From positions 1 through 64,000 of the forward strand of contig DATFXL010000070.1 of NCBI GenBank assembly GCA_035316025.1: a stretch of DNA of 64,000 nucleotides, written 5' to 3'. The translations under genes and the position numbers were made by a program. Source of the DNA: JALZAA01 sp035316025. Lineage in GTDB: Bacteria > Actinomycetota > Acidimicrobiia > IMCC26256 > JACDBD01. A model generated the notes under the pieces. It was not told the DNA's origin, did not search any database, and saw only the letters and a list, made by a program, of their open reading frames with translations. Positions 8,872 through 16,730 of this stretch are shown in pieces (positions within the stretch are counted from its first letter, which is position 1; each line of letters starts with the position of its first letter).

Positions 8872-9759
8872 GTGATCGCGCCCCCGGCGCCGTCGTGGAG
8901 CTCGCTCGTCACCGACTGGTCGCTCGACGTGAGCTTCCCGGTGGTGATCGCGGCCGCGGCGCTGTACGTGGTCGGCGAACGGCGCCTGCACGCACGGGGC
9001 CGGACTTGGCCCGGGGGCCGGACTGCCGCCTTCCTCTCCGGCTTGGCGGTGATCCTCGTCGCCACCGAGTCGGAGGTCGCCGCTTACGACCGCGTCCTCT
9101 TCAGCCTCCACATCGTGCAACACATCTTGCTCGGTATGGTCGCGCCGCTGCTCCTTGTCCTCGGTGCGCCGGTGACGCTCGCGCTCCAGGCGAGCCCCCG
9201 GACGCAGCAGCGCCGCATCCTCCGTGTCCTGCGCAGCGCGCCCGTGCGCGCGCTCACGCACCCGTTGACCGCGTGGTTGCTGTTCGGCACGAGCATCGTG
9301 ACGCTGTACTTCACCTCGCTCTACGAGCTGTCCCTGCGCAACGGGTGGTTCCACGTCGCGACGCACGCGTACTTCGTGCTGGCCGGGTGCCTGTTCCTGG
9401 CGCACGTCGTCGGGCTCGACCCGATTCCGCACGCGATGGGGTACGGCGCCCGCCTCCTCTATGTCGTCGTGTTGCTCCCGTTCCACACGTTCGTCGGAGT
9501 CGCACTGCTGACGATGAACACCGTGATCGCATCGGGCTGGTACTCGCGGGTCGAGCGCCGGTGGGGCGCCAGCCCGCTCGCAGACCAGCGCACGGGTGCC
9601 GGTCTGCTCTGGATCTCGGGCGAGCTGTTCGGGCTGCTCTGCATCGGGATCGTCGTGTACCAGTGGATGAGCGCGGAGGAGCGGGCGGCGGCTCGCCACG
9701 ACCGCCATCTCGACGCGATCGAGGCCGTCGAGGCATCCGTGCCGCGGGGTGATGGGTAG
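8872..9759 (+). CDS. ctaG: Cytochrome c oxidase assembly factor CtaG
   Basis: The 295-residue polytopic membrane protein has about seven to eight hydrophobic segments and belongs to the caa3-type CtaG family, which helps deliver copper or heme to the oxidase. Family features include HIVQHILLGMVAPLLLVLGAP and the conserved-histidine segments WFHVATHAYFVLAGC and LPFHTFVGVALL. The GTG at 8872 is preceded at eight nucleotides by TACGGT (8858-8863), a leaderless arrangement. It is divergent from ctaE, which places an oxidase-assembly gene beside the oxidase genes. Confidence 0.87.
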   Translation: MIAPPAPSWSSLVTDWSLDVSFPVVIAAAALYVVGERRLHARGRTWPGGRTAAFLSGLAVILVATESEVAAYDRVLFSLHIVQHILLGMVAPLLLVLGAPVTLALQASPRTQQRRILRVLRSAPVRALTHPLTAWLLFGTSIVTLYFTSLYELSLRNGWFHVATHAYFVLAGCLFLAHVVGLDPIPHAMGYGARLLYVVVLLPFHTFVGVALLTMNTVIASGWYSRVERRWGASPLADQRTGAGLLWISGELFGLLCIGIVVYQWMSAEERAAARHDRHLDAIEAVEASVPRGDG

Positions 9760-9798
9760 GCTCGGATCCGGGCCCACGACCGCGAAGGGATCGTCTCT

Positions 9799-10029
9799 AT
9801 GGAAGTCCGCATCGGTGTCGTGCACACGCCGAAGGAGCTGACTCTCGACCTCGCCGGCGACGTCGACGACGCGTTCAAGGCGATCGACAAGGCGATCAAG
9901 GGCGGGGACACGTTGGTCTGGCTGACCGACACGAAGGGTCGGCGCGTCGGTGTCGCCCTCGACAAGCTGGCCTACGTCGAGGTCGACTCGGAAGAGGGAT
10001 CGAAGCGGGTCGGCTTCGGAAGCATCTGA
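9799..10029 (+). CDS. DUF3107 family protein
   Basis: This 76-residue protein matches the actinobacterial DUF3107 family, with the N-terminal EVRIGVVHTPKEL signature and predicted beta-alpha-beta content. Its biochemical role is not established. AAGGGA (9784-9789) precedes the ATG. The next gene, an ArsA-like ATPase, starts three bases after its stop, so the three genes 9799-12196 form one tight unit. That link suggests a small partner or regulator of the ATPases, but this is inference. Confidence 0.8.
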   Translation: MEVRIGVVHTPKELTLDLAGDVDDAFKAIDKAIKGGDTLVWLTDTKGRRVGVALDKLAYVEVDSEEGSKRVGFGSI

Positions 10030-10031
10030 CC

Positions 10032-10997
10032 GTGCGACCCGCGCCCGACCTCCTGGGGCGGCGCCTGCTGTTCTTCACCGGCAAGGGCGGGGTCGGCAAG
10101 AGCACGGTCACCGCAGCCACGGCGCTCCTTGCCGCCGACCGCGGTCAGCGCGTGCTCGTCGTCGAGGCCGACGCCAAAGGCGCGATTCCCGGTCACTTCG
10201 AGCAGCCGACCGTCGGCTTCCAGCCGCGCGAGGTGTACCCGGGTGTCTGCGCGATGGCGATGCGCACCGAGGATTCCCTGAAGGAGTACCTTCGGCTCAA
10301 CCTGCGCGTCCCCGTCCTCGGCCGCCTCGGTCCGCTGGCACGGGTGCTCGACTTCGTCGCCACGGCCGCGCCCGGCGTGAAGGAGATCCTCACTGTCGGC
10401 AAGGTGTGCTGGGAGGTGCGCGAGTCGATCGAGGGGCGGGCGGACTGGGACCTCGTCGTCGTCGACGCCGCCGCCACCGGCCACATCATCGGGCAGCTCG
10501 ACGCACCGCGCGCCATCCAGGAGCTCGTTTCGGTGGGCATGGTGCGGGAGCAGACGGACTGGATGGTCGAGCTGCTCTCGGACGCGTCGATCACGGGCCT
10601 GAACGTTGTCGCCACACCCGAGGAGATGCCGGTCAACGAGACGATCGAGCTCGTGGAGCGTGCCCGCGCCGAGTTGTCAGTGCCCCTCGGCGCCGTCGTC
10701 GTCAACCGGGTCCTCCCCGAGCTGTTCACGCACGCCGATGAGGAGGCCTTCGAGGCCTTGCGCAGCGACGAAGCGGGCGGGGTGCTGACGGCGCGGATCG
10801 GATCGGGATCGACCGCAGTCCTCGACGCCGCCCGCCTCGCGGTGTCGTTGCGACGGACCCGGGCGACTCACCTGGCCGAGCTGCGACAGGCGGTCGACCT
10901 CCCGATGCTGTATCTGCCCTACCTGTTCGTCCGCGACCAGGGCCTGCGCGTCACGAAGATGGTCGCCGACTCCCTCGCGCAGGAGCTGGGGCTGTGA
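10032..10997 (+). CDS. ArsA/Get3-like ATPase, first of a pair
   Basis: This 321-residue P-loop ATPase has the ArsA deviant Walker A motif GKGGVGKST (residues 17-25, with signature Lys18), a DLVVVDAAATGH switch II and an ALDERS-like C-terminus. Metal-binding cysteines of true arsenite ATPases are not evident, and no ars genes are nearby. It resembles one member of the mycobacterial Rv3679-Rv3680 pair, which lies close to a whiB gene as this pair does. GTG start at 10032; it overlaps the next ATPase gene by GTGA, so the two products are likely made in equal amounts and may form a heterodimer. Confidence 0.85.
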   Translation: MRPAPDLLGRRLLFFTGKGGVGKSTVTAATALLAADRGQRVLVVEADAKGAIPGHFEQPTVGFQPREVYPGVCAMAMRTEDSLKEYLRLNLRVPVLGRLGPLARVLDFVATAAPGVKEILTVGKVCWEVRESIEGRADWDLVVVDAAATGHIIGQLDAPRAIQELVSVGMVREQTDWMVELLSDASITGLNVVATPEEMPVNETIELVERARAELSVPLGAVVVNRVLPELFTHADEEAFEALRSDEAGGVLTARIGSGSTAVLDAARLAVSLRRTRATHLAELRQAVDLPMLYLPYLFVRDQGLRVTKMVADSLAQELGL

Positions 10998-12196
10998 CCG
11001 ACGCTCAGCACCGCATGGCGAGCATCGAGTCGCTGCTCGCCACGAAGGAGATCGTGATCTTCTGCGGGTCGGGCGGCGTCGGGAAGACCTCGGTCGCGGC
11101 CGCCGCCGGCGTAGCGGCCGCGACACGGCTGGGCGGCAAGGTGCTGGTGCTCACGATCGACCCCGCCCGCCGGCTCGCCAGCGCGCTCGGCCTCGAGGGC
11201 TTCGGCAACGTCGAGAAAGAGGTGCCGGTGGAGGCGTTCAAGGCGGCGGGGCTCGAGCCGCGAGGCCAGCTGTTCGCGGCGCAGCTCGACACGAAGCGGT
11301 CGTGGGACGAGCTCGTCCTGCGTCACGCGCCCGATGACGAGACTGCGTACCGCGTCCTCGAGAACCGCCTGTACACGAACATCACGGGCCGCTTCGTCCA
11401 GAGCCACGACTACATCGCGATGGAGCGGCTCTTCGATGTCCACGCGACGGGGCGCTACGACCTCATCGTCATCGACACGCCGCCGACCCGGAACGCCATC
11501 GACTTCCTCGAGGCACCGAGCCGCATGGCCGACTTCTTCGGCGGACGCCTGCTGCGGTGGCTGACGATGCCGTACCGGATGGGCGGGCGGCGCGGCGCGC
11601 GCGTCCTCAACGTCGCCAGCCGGCCGTTCTATCAACTCGCAGATCGGATCCTCGGGAGCCAGTTCCTGCAGGACATCGCCGAATTCTTCCTCAGCTTCCA
11701 GTCGATGTACGAAGGCTTCGCGCAACGGGCGGCGGCGGTCGAGCGGCTCCTGCACGACCGGCGCACGACGTTCGCAGTGGTGACCACGCTCGAGGGCGCA
11801 CCTCTGCGAGAAGCGCAGTTCTTCTGCGAGCAGCTCACGAAGCACGACTTCAACCTGGGCGCTCTCGTTCTCAACAAGACGTTGCCCGACTATCTGTTGT
11901 CCGCTGACGGCCTGCACGCGGCGGACGTCCTGTCCGCCGACGCGGGACCGATCGCCGAGGAGCTCTCCGCCACCGGCGTCCCCGATCTTGCCGATGCGCT
12001 GCGCACCGCGCGCGTGCTCCGCACGATCGGCGAGTCGTTCAAGAACTTCGCCGTCGTCGCCACGAGGGAAGCGGAGCTCAAGACGGAGCTCGGGCGGGTG
12101 CCTGAGGTCGTGGCCAACGTGCCGAACTTCGAGGTTGACATCTACGACGTCACCGGCCTCGCGCGCATCGGAGACGCGCTCTTCGGCCTCACCTGA
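10994..12196 (+). CDS. ArsA/Get3-like ATPase, second of a pair with altered Walker A
   Basis: The 400-residue protein is homologous to its upstream neighbour but longer. Its P-loop reads GSGGVGKTS (residues 25-33): the signature lysine that contacts ATP across the dimer is replaced by Ser26, while the canonical Lys31 is kept. Switch II is DLIVIDTPPTRNAIDFLEAP. The middle third (about residues 190-260) holds a hydrophobic helical segment that could contact membranes or a hydrophobic client. The asymmetry of the two P-loops suggests a heterodimer with one active site of each kind. Function is unknown; an arsenic role is unlikely. Confidence 0.85.
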   Translation: MTDAQHRMASIESLLATKEIVIFCGSGGVGKTSVAAAAGVAAATRLGGKVLVLTIDPARRLASALGLEGFGNVEKEVPVEAFKAAGLEPRGQLFAAQLDTKRSWDELVLRHAPDDETAYRVLENRLYTNITGRFVQSHDYIAMERLFDVHATGRYDLIVIDTPPTRNAIDFLEAPSRMADFFGGRLLRWLTMPYRMGGRRGARVLNVASRPFYQLADRILGSQFLQDIAEFFLSFQSMYEGFAQRAAAVERLLHDRRTTFAVVTTLEGAPLREAQFFCEQLTKHDFNLGALVLNKTLPDYLLSADGLHAADVLSADAGPIAEELSATGVPDLADALRTARVLRTIGESFKNFAVVATREAELKTELGRVPEVVANVPNFEVDIYDVTGLARIGDALFGLT

Positions 12197-12200
12197 CGGC

Positions 12201-12245
12201 CGTTGTCACACGTGCGCGGTCCATGGGCGCGTTTCTGTGACAACG
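12201..12245 (+). terminator. Long inverted repeat after the ArsA-like pair
   Basis: Perfect 10-bp arms CGTTGTCACA (12201-12210) and TGTGACAACG (12236-12245) lie four bases after the second ATPase stop. Inner GCGC segments (12214-12217 and 12227-12230) can extend the hairpin. No T-run follows, as is common in high-GC terminators. It ends 28 bases before the pdtaS -10 box, so it probably separates the two units; an operator is the alternative. Confidence 0.5.
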
Positions 12246-12285
12246 TAGACGGGGCGGTGCCCCACTTCGCCGGTACCATCACCGC

Positions 12286-13770
12286 ATGGCGCTCGGGTTC
12301 GAGTTGGCGCGCACGAACACCGCAATCGGCGGCGCCGCGCTCGCCCACGCCCGGCGGCTCATGGCGTCGTGGCAGGTGCTGGCGGACCTGTGCTTCGCAG
12401 ACCTCCTGTTCCTCGCTCCCGTGCACGGGGAGGAAGGTCACCGCTTCGTAGTGCTCGGCCAGGTCCGTCCCACCACCGACCAGACCCTGTACACGAACGA
12501 CATGGTCGGCACGGTGGTCGGGGAGATCGAGCGGCCCCTCGTCAGCCGGGCCTGGCGCGACGGGGCGATCGTCGAGGGGGAGACCAAGGCCCTGGCGTCG
12601 ACCGAGCGGGCCCGGATCAAGTGCGTCCCCGTCCGCTGCGAGGGCGAGCTCATCGGACTCGTCACCCGGGAGACGCCGCTGACGTTCGGCCGGCGTCCCG
12701 GGTCACTCGAACGGCAGTACTCCGAGGTGTTCGAGCGCTTCGCCCGGATGCTCACCGAAGGAAGCTTCCCGTTCCCGCGCGATGAGGTCGAGTTCGAGGA
12801 CGCCCCCCGCGTCGCCGACGGCGTCATCATCCTCGACGGCGACGCGCAGATCCGCTTCGCGAGCCCGAACGCGATCAGCTCGTTGCACCGGATGGGCATC
12901 CATGCCTACGCGTCGGGGCAGCGGTTGGCCGAGATCGGGTTCGACCAGGACGCGGTCGATACCGCGCTGCGGGCCCGCCTGCCCGTTACCGAGGAGGTCG
13001 AGCGCGGCGACGTGTCCATCCTGATCCACGCCATCCCGCTGCTCGCGTCGGGGGACGCGCTCGGTGTGTTGCTGCTCATGCGCGACGTGACCGACCTCCG
13101 GCGACGCGACCGCATGCTGCTCTCGAAGGACGCGACCATCCGCGAAATCCACCACCGCGTGAAGAACAACCTCCAGACGATCGCGGCGTTGCTTCGCCTC
13201 CAGGGGCGCCGTCTCGCCTCCGAGGAGGCGCAGGAGGCGATCGAGGAGTCGGAGCGGCGGATCCGGTCGATCGCGATCGTGCACGAGACGCTGTCACGGG
13301 AGGCCGGTGACGTCGTCCCGTTCCGCGACGTCGTGAAGCCGCTCGTGCGGTCGGTGGAGGAGACCGTCTCGACGCCCGACGTGAAGCTCCGCTTCGAGGT
13401 CGAGGGCGACGCCGGCAACCTCCGCGGCGACGTCGCCACCGCGCTCGCCGTGGTGCTCAACGAGCTGATGCAGAACGCGGTCGATCATGCGTTCCCGCGC
13501 GACGGCGCCGGCCCGAGCGAGGGGAGCGTGTTCGTGCGGGTGGCGCGCCTCGACCACGAGCTGATCGTCGAGGTGATCGACGACGGCGTCGGCCTCCCGT
13601 CGGGGTTCACGATGGAATCGTCGAGGGGGCTCGGCCTGTCGATCGTGCAGGCGCTCGTCCACGGCGAGCTCGGCGGCTCGATGGAGCTGGGCCCGTCGAC
13701 GCGCGGGCCGGGCGGGACGTACGTCCGCTTGCGAGTCCCGCTGGCGCAGAGCGCGCCAGTCGAACTGTGA
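12286..13770 (+). CDS. pdtaS: PdtaS-type cytosolic sensor histidine kinase
   Basis: The 494-residue protein has no membrane helix. An N-terminal GAF-like domain (about 1-160) is followed by a PAS domain (170-275), a HisKA_2 dimerisation domain with EIHHRVKNNLQT (phosphoacceptor at His289 or His290) and a HATPase_c domain with N-box NELMQNAVDHAF and G-boxes DDGVGLP and GLGLSIV. This matches PdtaS (Rv3220c), whose partner PdtaR is an ANTAR RNA-binding antiterminator; pdtaR is not in this window. As in M. tuberculosis the whiB gene is adjacent and oppositely oriented. TACCAT (12274-12279) six bases before the ATG suggests a leaderless mRNA. Confidence 0.92.
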   Translation: MALGFELARTNTAIGGAALAHARRLMASWQVLADLCFADLLFLAPVHGEEGHRFVVLGQVRPTTDQTLYTNDMVGTVVGEIERPLVSRAWRDGAIVEGETKALASTERARIKCVPVRCEGELIGLVTRETPLTFGRRPGSLERQYSEVFERFARMLTEGSFPFPRDEVEFEDAPRVADGVIILDGDAQIRFASPNAISSLHRMGIHAYASGQRLAEIGFDQDAVDTALRARLPVTEEVERGDVSILIHAIPLLASGDALGVLLLMRDVTDLRRRDRMLLSKDATIREIHHRVKNNLQTIAALLRLQGRRLASEEAQEAIEESERRIRSIAIVHETLSREAGDVVPFRDVVKPLVRSVEETVSTPDVKLRFEVEGDAGNLRGDVATALAVVLNELMQNAVDHAFPRDGAGPSEGSVFVRVARLDHELIVEVIDDGVGLPSGFTMESSRGLGLSIVQALVHGELGGSMELGPSTRGPGGTYVRLRVPLAQSAPVEL

Positions 13771-13796
13771 GCAGCGGGGTGCCGGCCGGGGCGGAG

Positions 13797-14117
13797 CTAG
13801 CTGGCGGCGCGCCGCTGCTTCGCGAGCCAGGCCTTCCGCAGCTTGCGGCGTTCTTCTTCGGTCGTCCCGCCCCAGACGCCCGCCTCCTGGTTGGTGGCGA
13901 GGGCGAACTCGAGGCATTCGTCGTTCACGTCGCAGGCGGTGCAGATCCGCCTGGCGGTCTCGATCTGCTCGAGCGCGGGGCCGGTGCTGCCGATCGGGAA
14001 GAAGATGTCGGGGTCGGAATCGCGGCACGCAGAGCGATCGCGCCACGCGTCCACGTCCCAGTCGTGGGTTCTGATCCAAGTGAGCGCCACGAAGCCTCCG
14101 GTACTCGTGGTCTTCAT
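13797..14117 (-). CDS. whiB1: WhiB-family Fe-S transcriptional regulator (WhiB1-like)
   Basis: The 106-residue protein carries the four WhiB cysteines, Cys31, Cys59, Cys62 and Cys68 (C, CxxC, then x5-C), which hold a 4Fe-4S cluster sensitive to NO and oxygen, and the GVWGGTT turn followed by a basic tail (RRKLRKAWLAKQRR) for DNA or sigma-factor contact. Adjacency to pdtaS supports a WhiB1 identity. The ATG at 14117 yields a nine-residue leader before VALTWIRTHDW; a GTG at 14090 is an alternative start. The gene converges on pdtaS with 26 bases between stops. Confidence 0.93.
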   Translation of the reverse strand: MKTTSTGGFVALTWIRTHDWDVDAWRDRSACRDSDPDIFFPIGSTGPALEQIETARRICTACDVNDECLEFALATNQEAGVWGGTTEEERRKLRKAWLAKQRRAAS

Positions 14118-14199
14118 GCGTCGTCGTACGACTGCAGAACCTGCGCTCGTGCGCACGTTCACAAGCATCCTCGGCCTGCCCCGCTCGAGGTGACACCGC

Positions 14200-14228
14200 A
14201 GAGTATTGACCGCAGAACGGGCGCGCAA
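14200..14228 (-). promoter_or_regulatory. Putative whiB1 promoter
   Basis: Reading the minus strand, a -35 TTGCGC (14228-14223), a 17-bp spacer and a -10 TACTCT (14205-14200) lie about 85 bp upstream of the whiB1 ATG, giving a 5' leader of roughly 75 nt. The octamer TCTGCGGT occurs twice around the -10. Confidence 0.45.
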
Positions 14229-14276
14229 GGGGCAATTTTCGTCTGTCGGGCGGCCTGACCTGCGGTTCTGCGACGA

Positions 14277-14993
14277 ATGACCACTGCCGTCCCACGCGTT
14301 CTGGCGCACCGGGGCGCCACCGCGGTGGCGCCGGGGAACACGCTCGAGGCGTTCGTGGCCGCGAGCGCGCTCGGGGCCGACGGCGTCGAGCTCGACGTGC
14401 ACCGGACGGCCGACGGCGGGCTTGTCGTCCACCACGACGCCAGCGCGCCCGGGCTGGGGGTGCTCGCGGAGCGCACTCGAGCCGAGATCCGGGCCGCCCG
14501 GCCCGAGATCCCCACCCTCGACGAGGCGCTCGAGGCGTGCGCAGGGATGCTCGTGAACATCGAGGTGAAGAACCTGCCCGGCGACGCCGACTACGACCCG
14601 GACGAGGCCGTGGCGGCCGGCGTGGTCGAGCTGCTCACGCGGCGAGGCCTCCGGGACGACGTGCTGGTCTCGTCGTTCAACCTCGAGTCCGTCGATCGCG
14701 TGCGCGAGCTCGACACCTCGCTCCCGACCGGGTTCCTCGTGCTCGTCGGCATGGACCCGGTCGACGGGGTCGACCTGGCGCACTCCCACGGGCACGGCGC
14801 CGCGCATCCCGATGTGCGCGCGCTCGCACGCGGAGCCGCCGCCGCAACGATCTCACGCGCCCACGACCTCGGGATGACGGTGAACGTGTGGACCGTGAAC
14901 GACGAGGAGGAGATGCGGCGGCTCGCCGCCGCCGGCGCGGACGCCCTCATCACCGACGTCCCCGACGTTGCCCGCCGCGTGCTGGGCGCGTAA
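14277..14993 (+). CDS. ugpQ: Glycerophosphodiester phosphodiesterase
   Basis: The 238-residue GDPD-family TIM barrel hydrolyses glycerophosphodiesters to sn-glycerol 3-phosphate and an alcohol. The catalytic AHRG motif with its downstream PGNTLEAF, the metal site ELDVHRTADGGLVVHHD and the late WTVNDEEEM strand are all visible. There is no signal peptide, so it is cytosolic. The gene is divergent from whiB1 and converges on a diacylglycerol kinase-like gene, which makes a small lipid-turnover neighbourhood. Confidence 0.92.
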   Translation: MTTAVPRVLAHRGATAVAPGNTLEAFVAASALGADGVELDVHRTADGGLVVHHDASAPGLGVLAERTRAEIRAARPEIPTLDEALEACAGMLVNIEVKNLPGDADYDPDEAVAAGVVELLTRRGLRDDVLVSSFNLESVDRVRELDTSLPTGFLVLVGMDPVDGVDLAHSHGHGAAHPDVRALARGAAAATISRAHDLGMTVNVWTVNDEEEMRRLAAAGADALITDVPDVARRVLGA

Positions 14994-14997
14994 CGCA

Positions 14998-15915
14998 TCA
15001 TGGGGGCATGACGATCGTGAGCGCGTCGGGCATCCACGAGATCGTGAGGTGCTCGGTGTCGCCGAGGTAGTCGCCGTCGATCTGCCAGGGAAACGGTCCG
15101 TCTCCGACGACCGTGAGCGACCGCACATCGCGGCGCTGGAGAACCTTCGGGTGTTGCATCAGTCGCTGCCCGCCGTTGAGCGCGGCGGCCGCCCCGCCGA
15201 GGACCGTCGCCAGGCCGATCGAACGGAACAGCGTCACGGTGAGCGGCACGTCGAGGCCGGCGTGCGGAGCGAGCATCAGCGGCCGCTTCCCGAGGTATGC
15301 CCAGGGTCGTTGGTTCGAGACGATCGTGAAAGCGGAATCGCCGAGCGACTCGCCGTCCCCGAGCTCCACCCGGAACCGGGGCCGGCGGCGGTCGTACCGG
15401 CGCAACCACGTGTCGATCGTGGCGGCGACGAACAGTGGGTGGGTCCCGTACCGCTTCAGGAAGGATCGCCGCTCGACCCGGGCGATGACGGCCGCGTCGA
15501 AACCGAGGCCGGCATGGAAGAGGAAGCGCCGACCCTCGGCGACGCCGAGGCCGACGCGCTCGAACCTGCGTCGGTCGAGCGACTGCGCGAGTCGCTCGGC
15601 GGCCTGCACGGGGTCGTAGGCGACGCCGATGCTGCGCGCGAAGACGTTGGTCGATCCGCCCGGCAGAGGCGCCAGGGCGGTGGTGCTTCCGGCCAGGCCG
15701 TCGGCGGCTTCGCTGAGCGTCCCGTCACCGCCGAGCACGACGACCACGTCGACGCCCTCGAGGGCGGCGCCCCGCGCGATGCGGGCGGCGTGCCCGCGCC
15801 GCGACGTTTCCTCGACCTCGAGCTTGTGATCGGCACCCAGGACACGTTGTACGAGCACGCGCCGCCGCGCCGTGACCGCCGTCGCCGTCTCGTTCACGAT
15901 CAGGAGAAGACGCAT
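14998..15915 (-). CDS. Diacylglycerol/sphingosine kinase-family lipid kinase
   Basis: The 305-residue protein belongs to the DAGK catalytic family (DgkB/YegS/LCB5 type). It shows the nucleotide-binding GGDGTLSEAADGL motif, PLPGGSTNVFARS and the C-terminal DGDYLGDTEHLTI beta-sandwich region that contributes metal and lipid contacts. It would phosphorylate diacylglycerol or a related lipid at the membrane surface. The ATG at 15915 begins directly with the first Rossmann strand (RLLLIVNETA) and has AAAGGA upstream; the further upstream frame is antisense to the uracil-DNA glycosylase promoter region. Exact lipid substrate cannot be read. Confidence 0.85.
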   Translation of the reverse strand: MRLLLIVNETATAVTARRRVLVQRVLGADHKLEVEETSRRGHAARIARGAALEGVDVVVVLGGDGTLSEAADGLAGSTTALAPLPGGSTNVFARSIGVAYDPVQAAERLAQSLDRRRFERVGLGVAEGRRFLFHAGLGFDAAVIARVERRSFLKRYGTHPLFVAATIDTWLRRYDRRRPRFRVELGDGESLGDSAFTIVSNQRPWAYLGKRPLMLAPHAGLDVPLTVTLFRSIGLATVLGGAAAALNGGQRLMQHPKVLQRRDVRSLTVVGDGPFPWQIDGDYLGDTEHLTISWMPDALTIVMPP

Positions 15916-16016
15916 CTTGTTCCTTTGACGGCCTCGCAGGATCCGGCTCTGCGACGACGGCCGACCAAGCCGCCAACGCCGCGGCTCGGCACCGTACCCG
16001 CGCGTACGATCCGGAC

Positions 16017-16730
16017 GTGGTACGAGCCGCGCCTCGACAGTCCGGCGCACTGGCCGAGCTCACCGAAGAGATCGTCGAGTGCCGCGCGTGCCCGCGCCTC
16101 GTCGAATGGCGTGAGGCGGTGGCTCGTGAGAAGCGTGCCGCGTTTCGAGACGAGGCGTACTGGGGGCGACCCGTCCCCGGCTTCGGCGACCCCCGCGCCC
16201 GGCTCCTTGTCACCGGACTCGCGCCGGCCGCCCACGGCGGCAACCGCACGGGCCGCATCTTCACCGGCGACCGCTCGGGCGATTGGTTGTTCGGTGCGCT
16301 GTACCGGAACGGCTACGCCAATCAGCCGACCTCCCTCAGCGCCGACGACGGGCTCGAGCTACGCGACGCGTACGTCGCCGCCGCCGTCCGGTGCGCGCCG
16401 CCGGCAAACAAGCCGACGCCGGCCGAGCGCGACCGGTGCCTGTCGTACCTCGTGCGCGAGCTGGAGCTGCTCGACCGGGTGCGGGTCATCGTCGTGCTCG
16501 GACAGTTCGCCTACGACGCCACCGCCCGCGTCCTCGCCGCCGGTGGGTCGTCACTCCCGTCCCCCCGTCCCCGGTTCGGCCACGGCGTCGAGGTCGAGTC
16601 GGACCGGGCCGTCGTCCTCTGCTGCTATCACCCGAGCCAGCAGAACACGTTCACCGGCAAGCTGACGGAGTCGATGCTCGACGCCGTGTTCGCGCGGGCG
16701 CGCTCACTTTCGACGCGCTCCCGACGCTAG
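16017..16730 (+). CDS. udgB: Uracil-DNA glycosylase, family 5 (UdgB)
   Basis: The 237-residue protein has the family 5 motif 1 GLAPAAHGGNRTGR followed by IFTGDRSGDWL, and a late motif CYHPSQQNTFTGK. Cysteines at the N-terminus (CRACPRLVEW), in AAVRCAPPANK and in RDRCLSYL fit the 4Fe-4S cluster of family 4/5 enzymes. It removes uracil and related lesions from DNA. The GTG at 16017 is six bases after TACGAT (16005-16010), a leaderless arrangement. Its TAG stop and that of the converging gene share CTAG. Confidence 0.92.
   Translation: MVRAAPRQSGALAELTEEIVECRACPRLVEWREAVAREKRAAFRDEAYWGRPVPGFGDPRARLLVTGLAPAAHGGNRTGRIFTGDRSGDWLFGALYRNGYANQPTSLSADDGLELRDAYVAAAVRCAPPANKPTPAERDRCLSYLVRELELLDRVRVIVVLGQFAYDATARVLAAGGSSLPSPRPRFGHGVEVESDRAVVLCCYHPSQQNTFTGKLTESMLDAVFARARSLSTRSRR

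Noticed and set aside
10032..12196. Arsenic resistance operon based on ArsA similarity
   Set aside because: No arsB, arsC or metal-sensing arsR is adjacent, and the metal-binding cysteines of true ArsA are not visible.
12202..12244. TCACA and TGTGA words read as a CRP site upstream of pdtaS
   Set aside because: The half-sites are everted and 25 bases apart, not TGTGA-N6-TCACA; a hairpin explains them better.
14150..14164. A TTGTGA half-site upstream of whiB1 as a CRP site, by analogy with M. tuberculosis
   Set aside because: Only one half matches; the other half has GCACG in place of TCACA.
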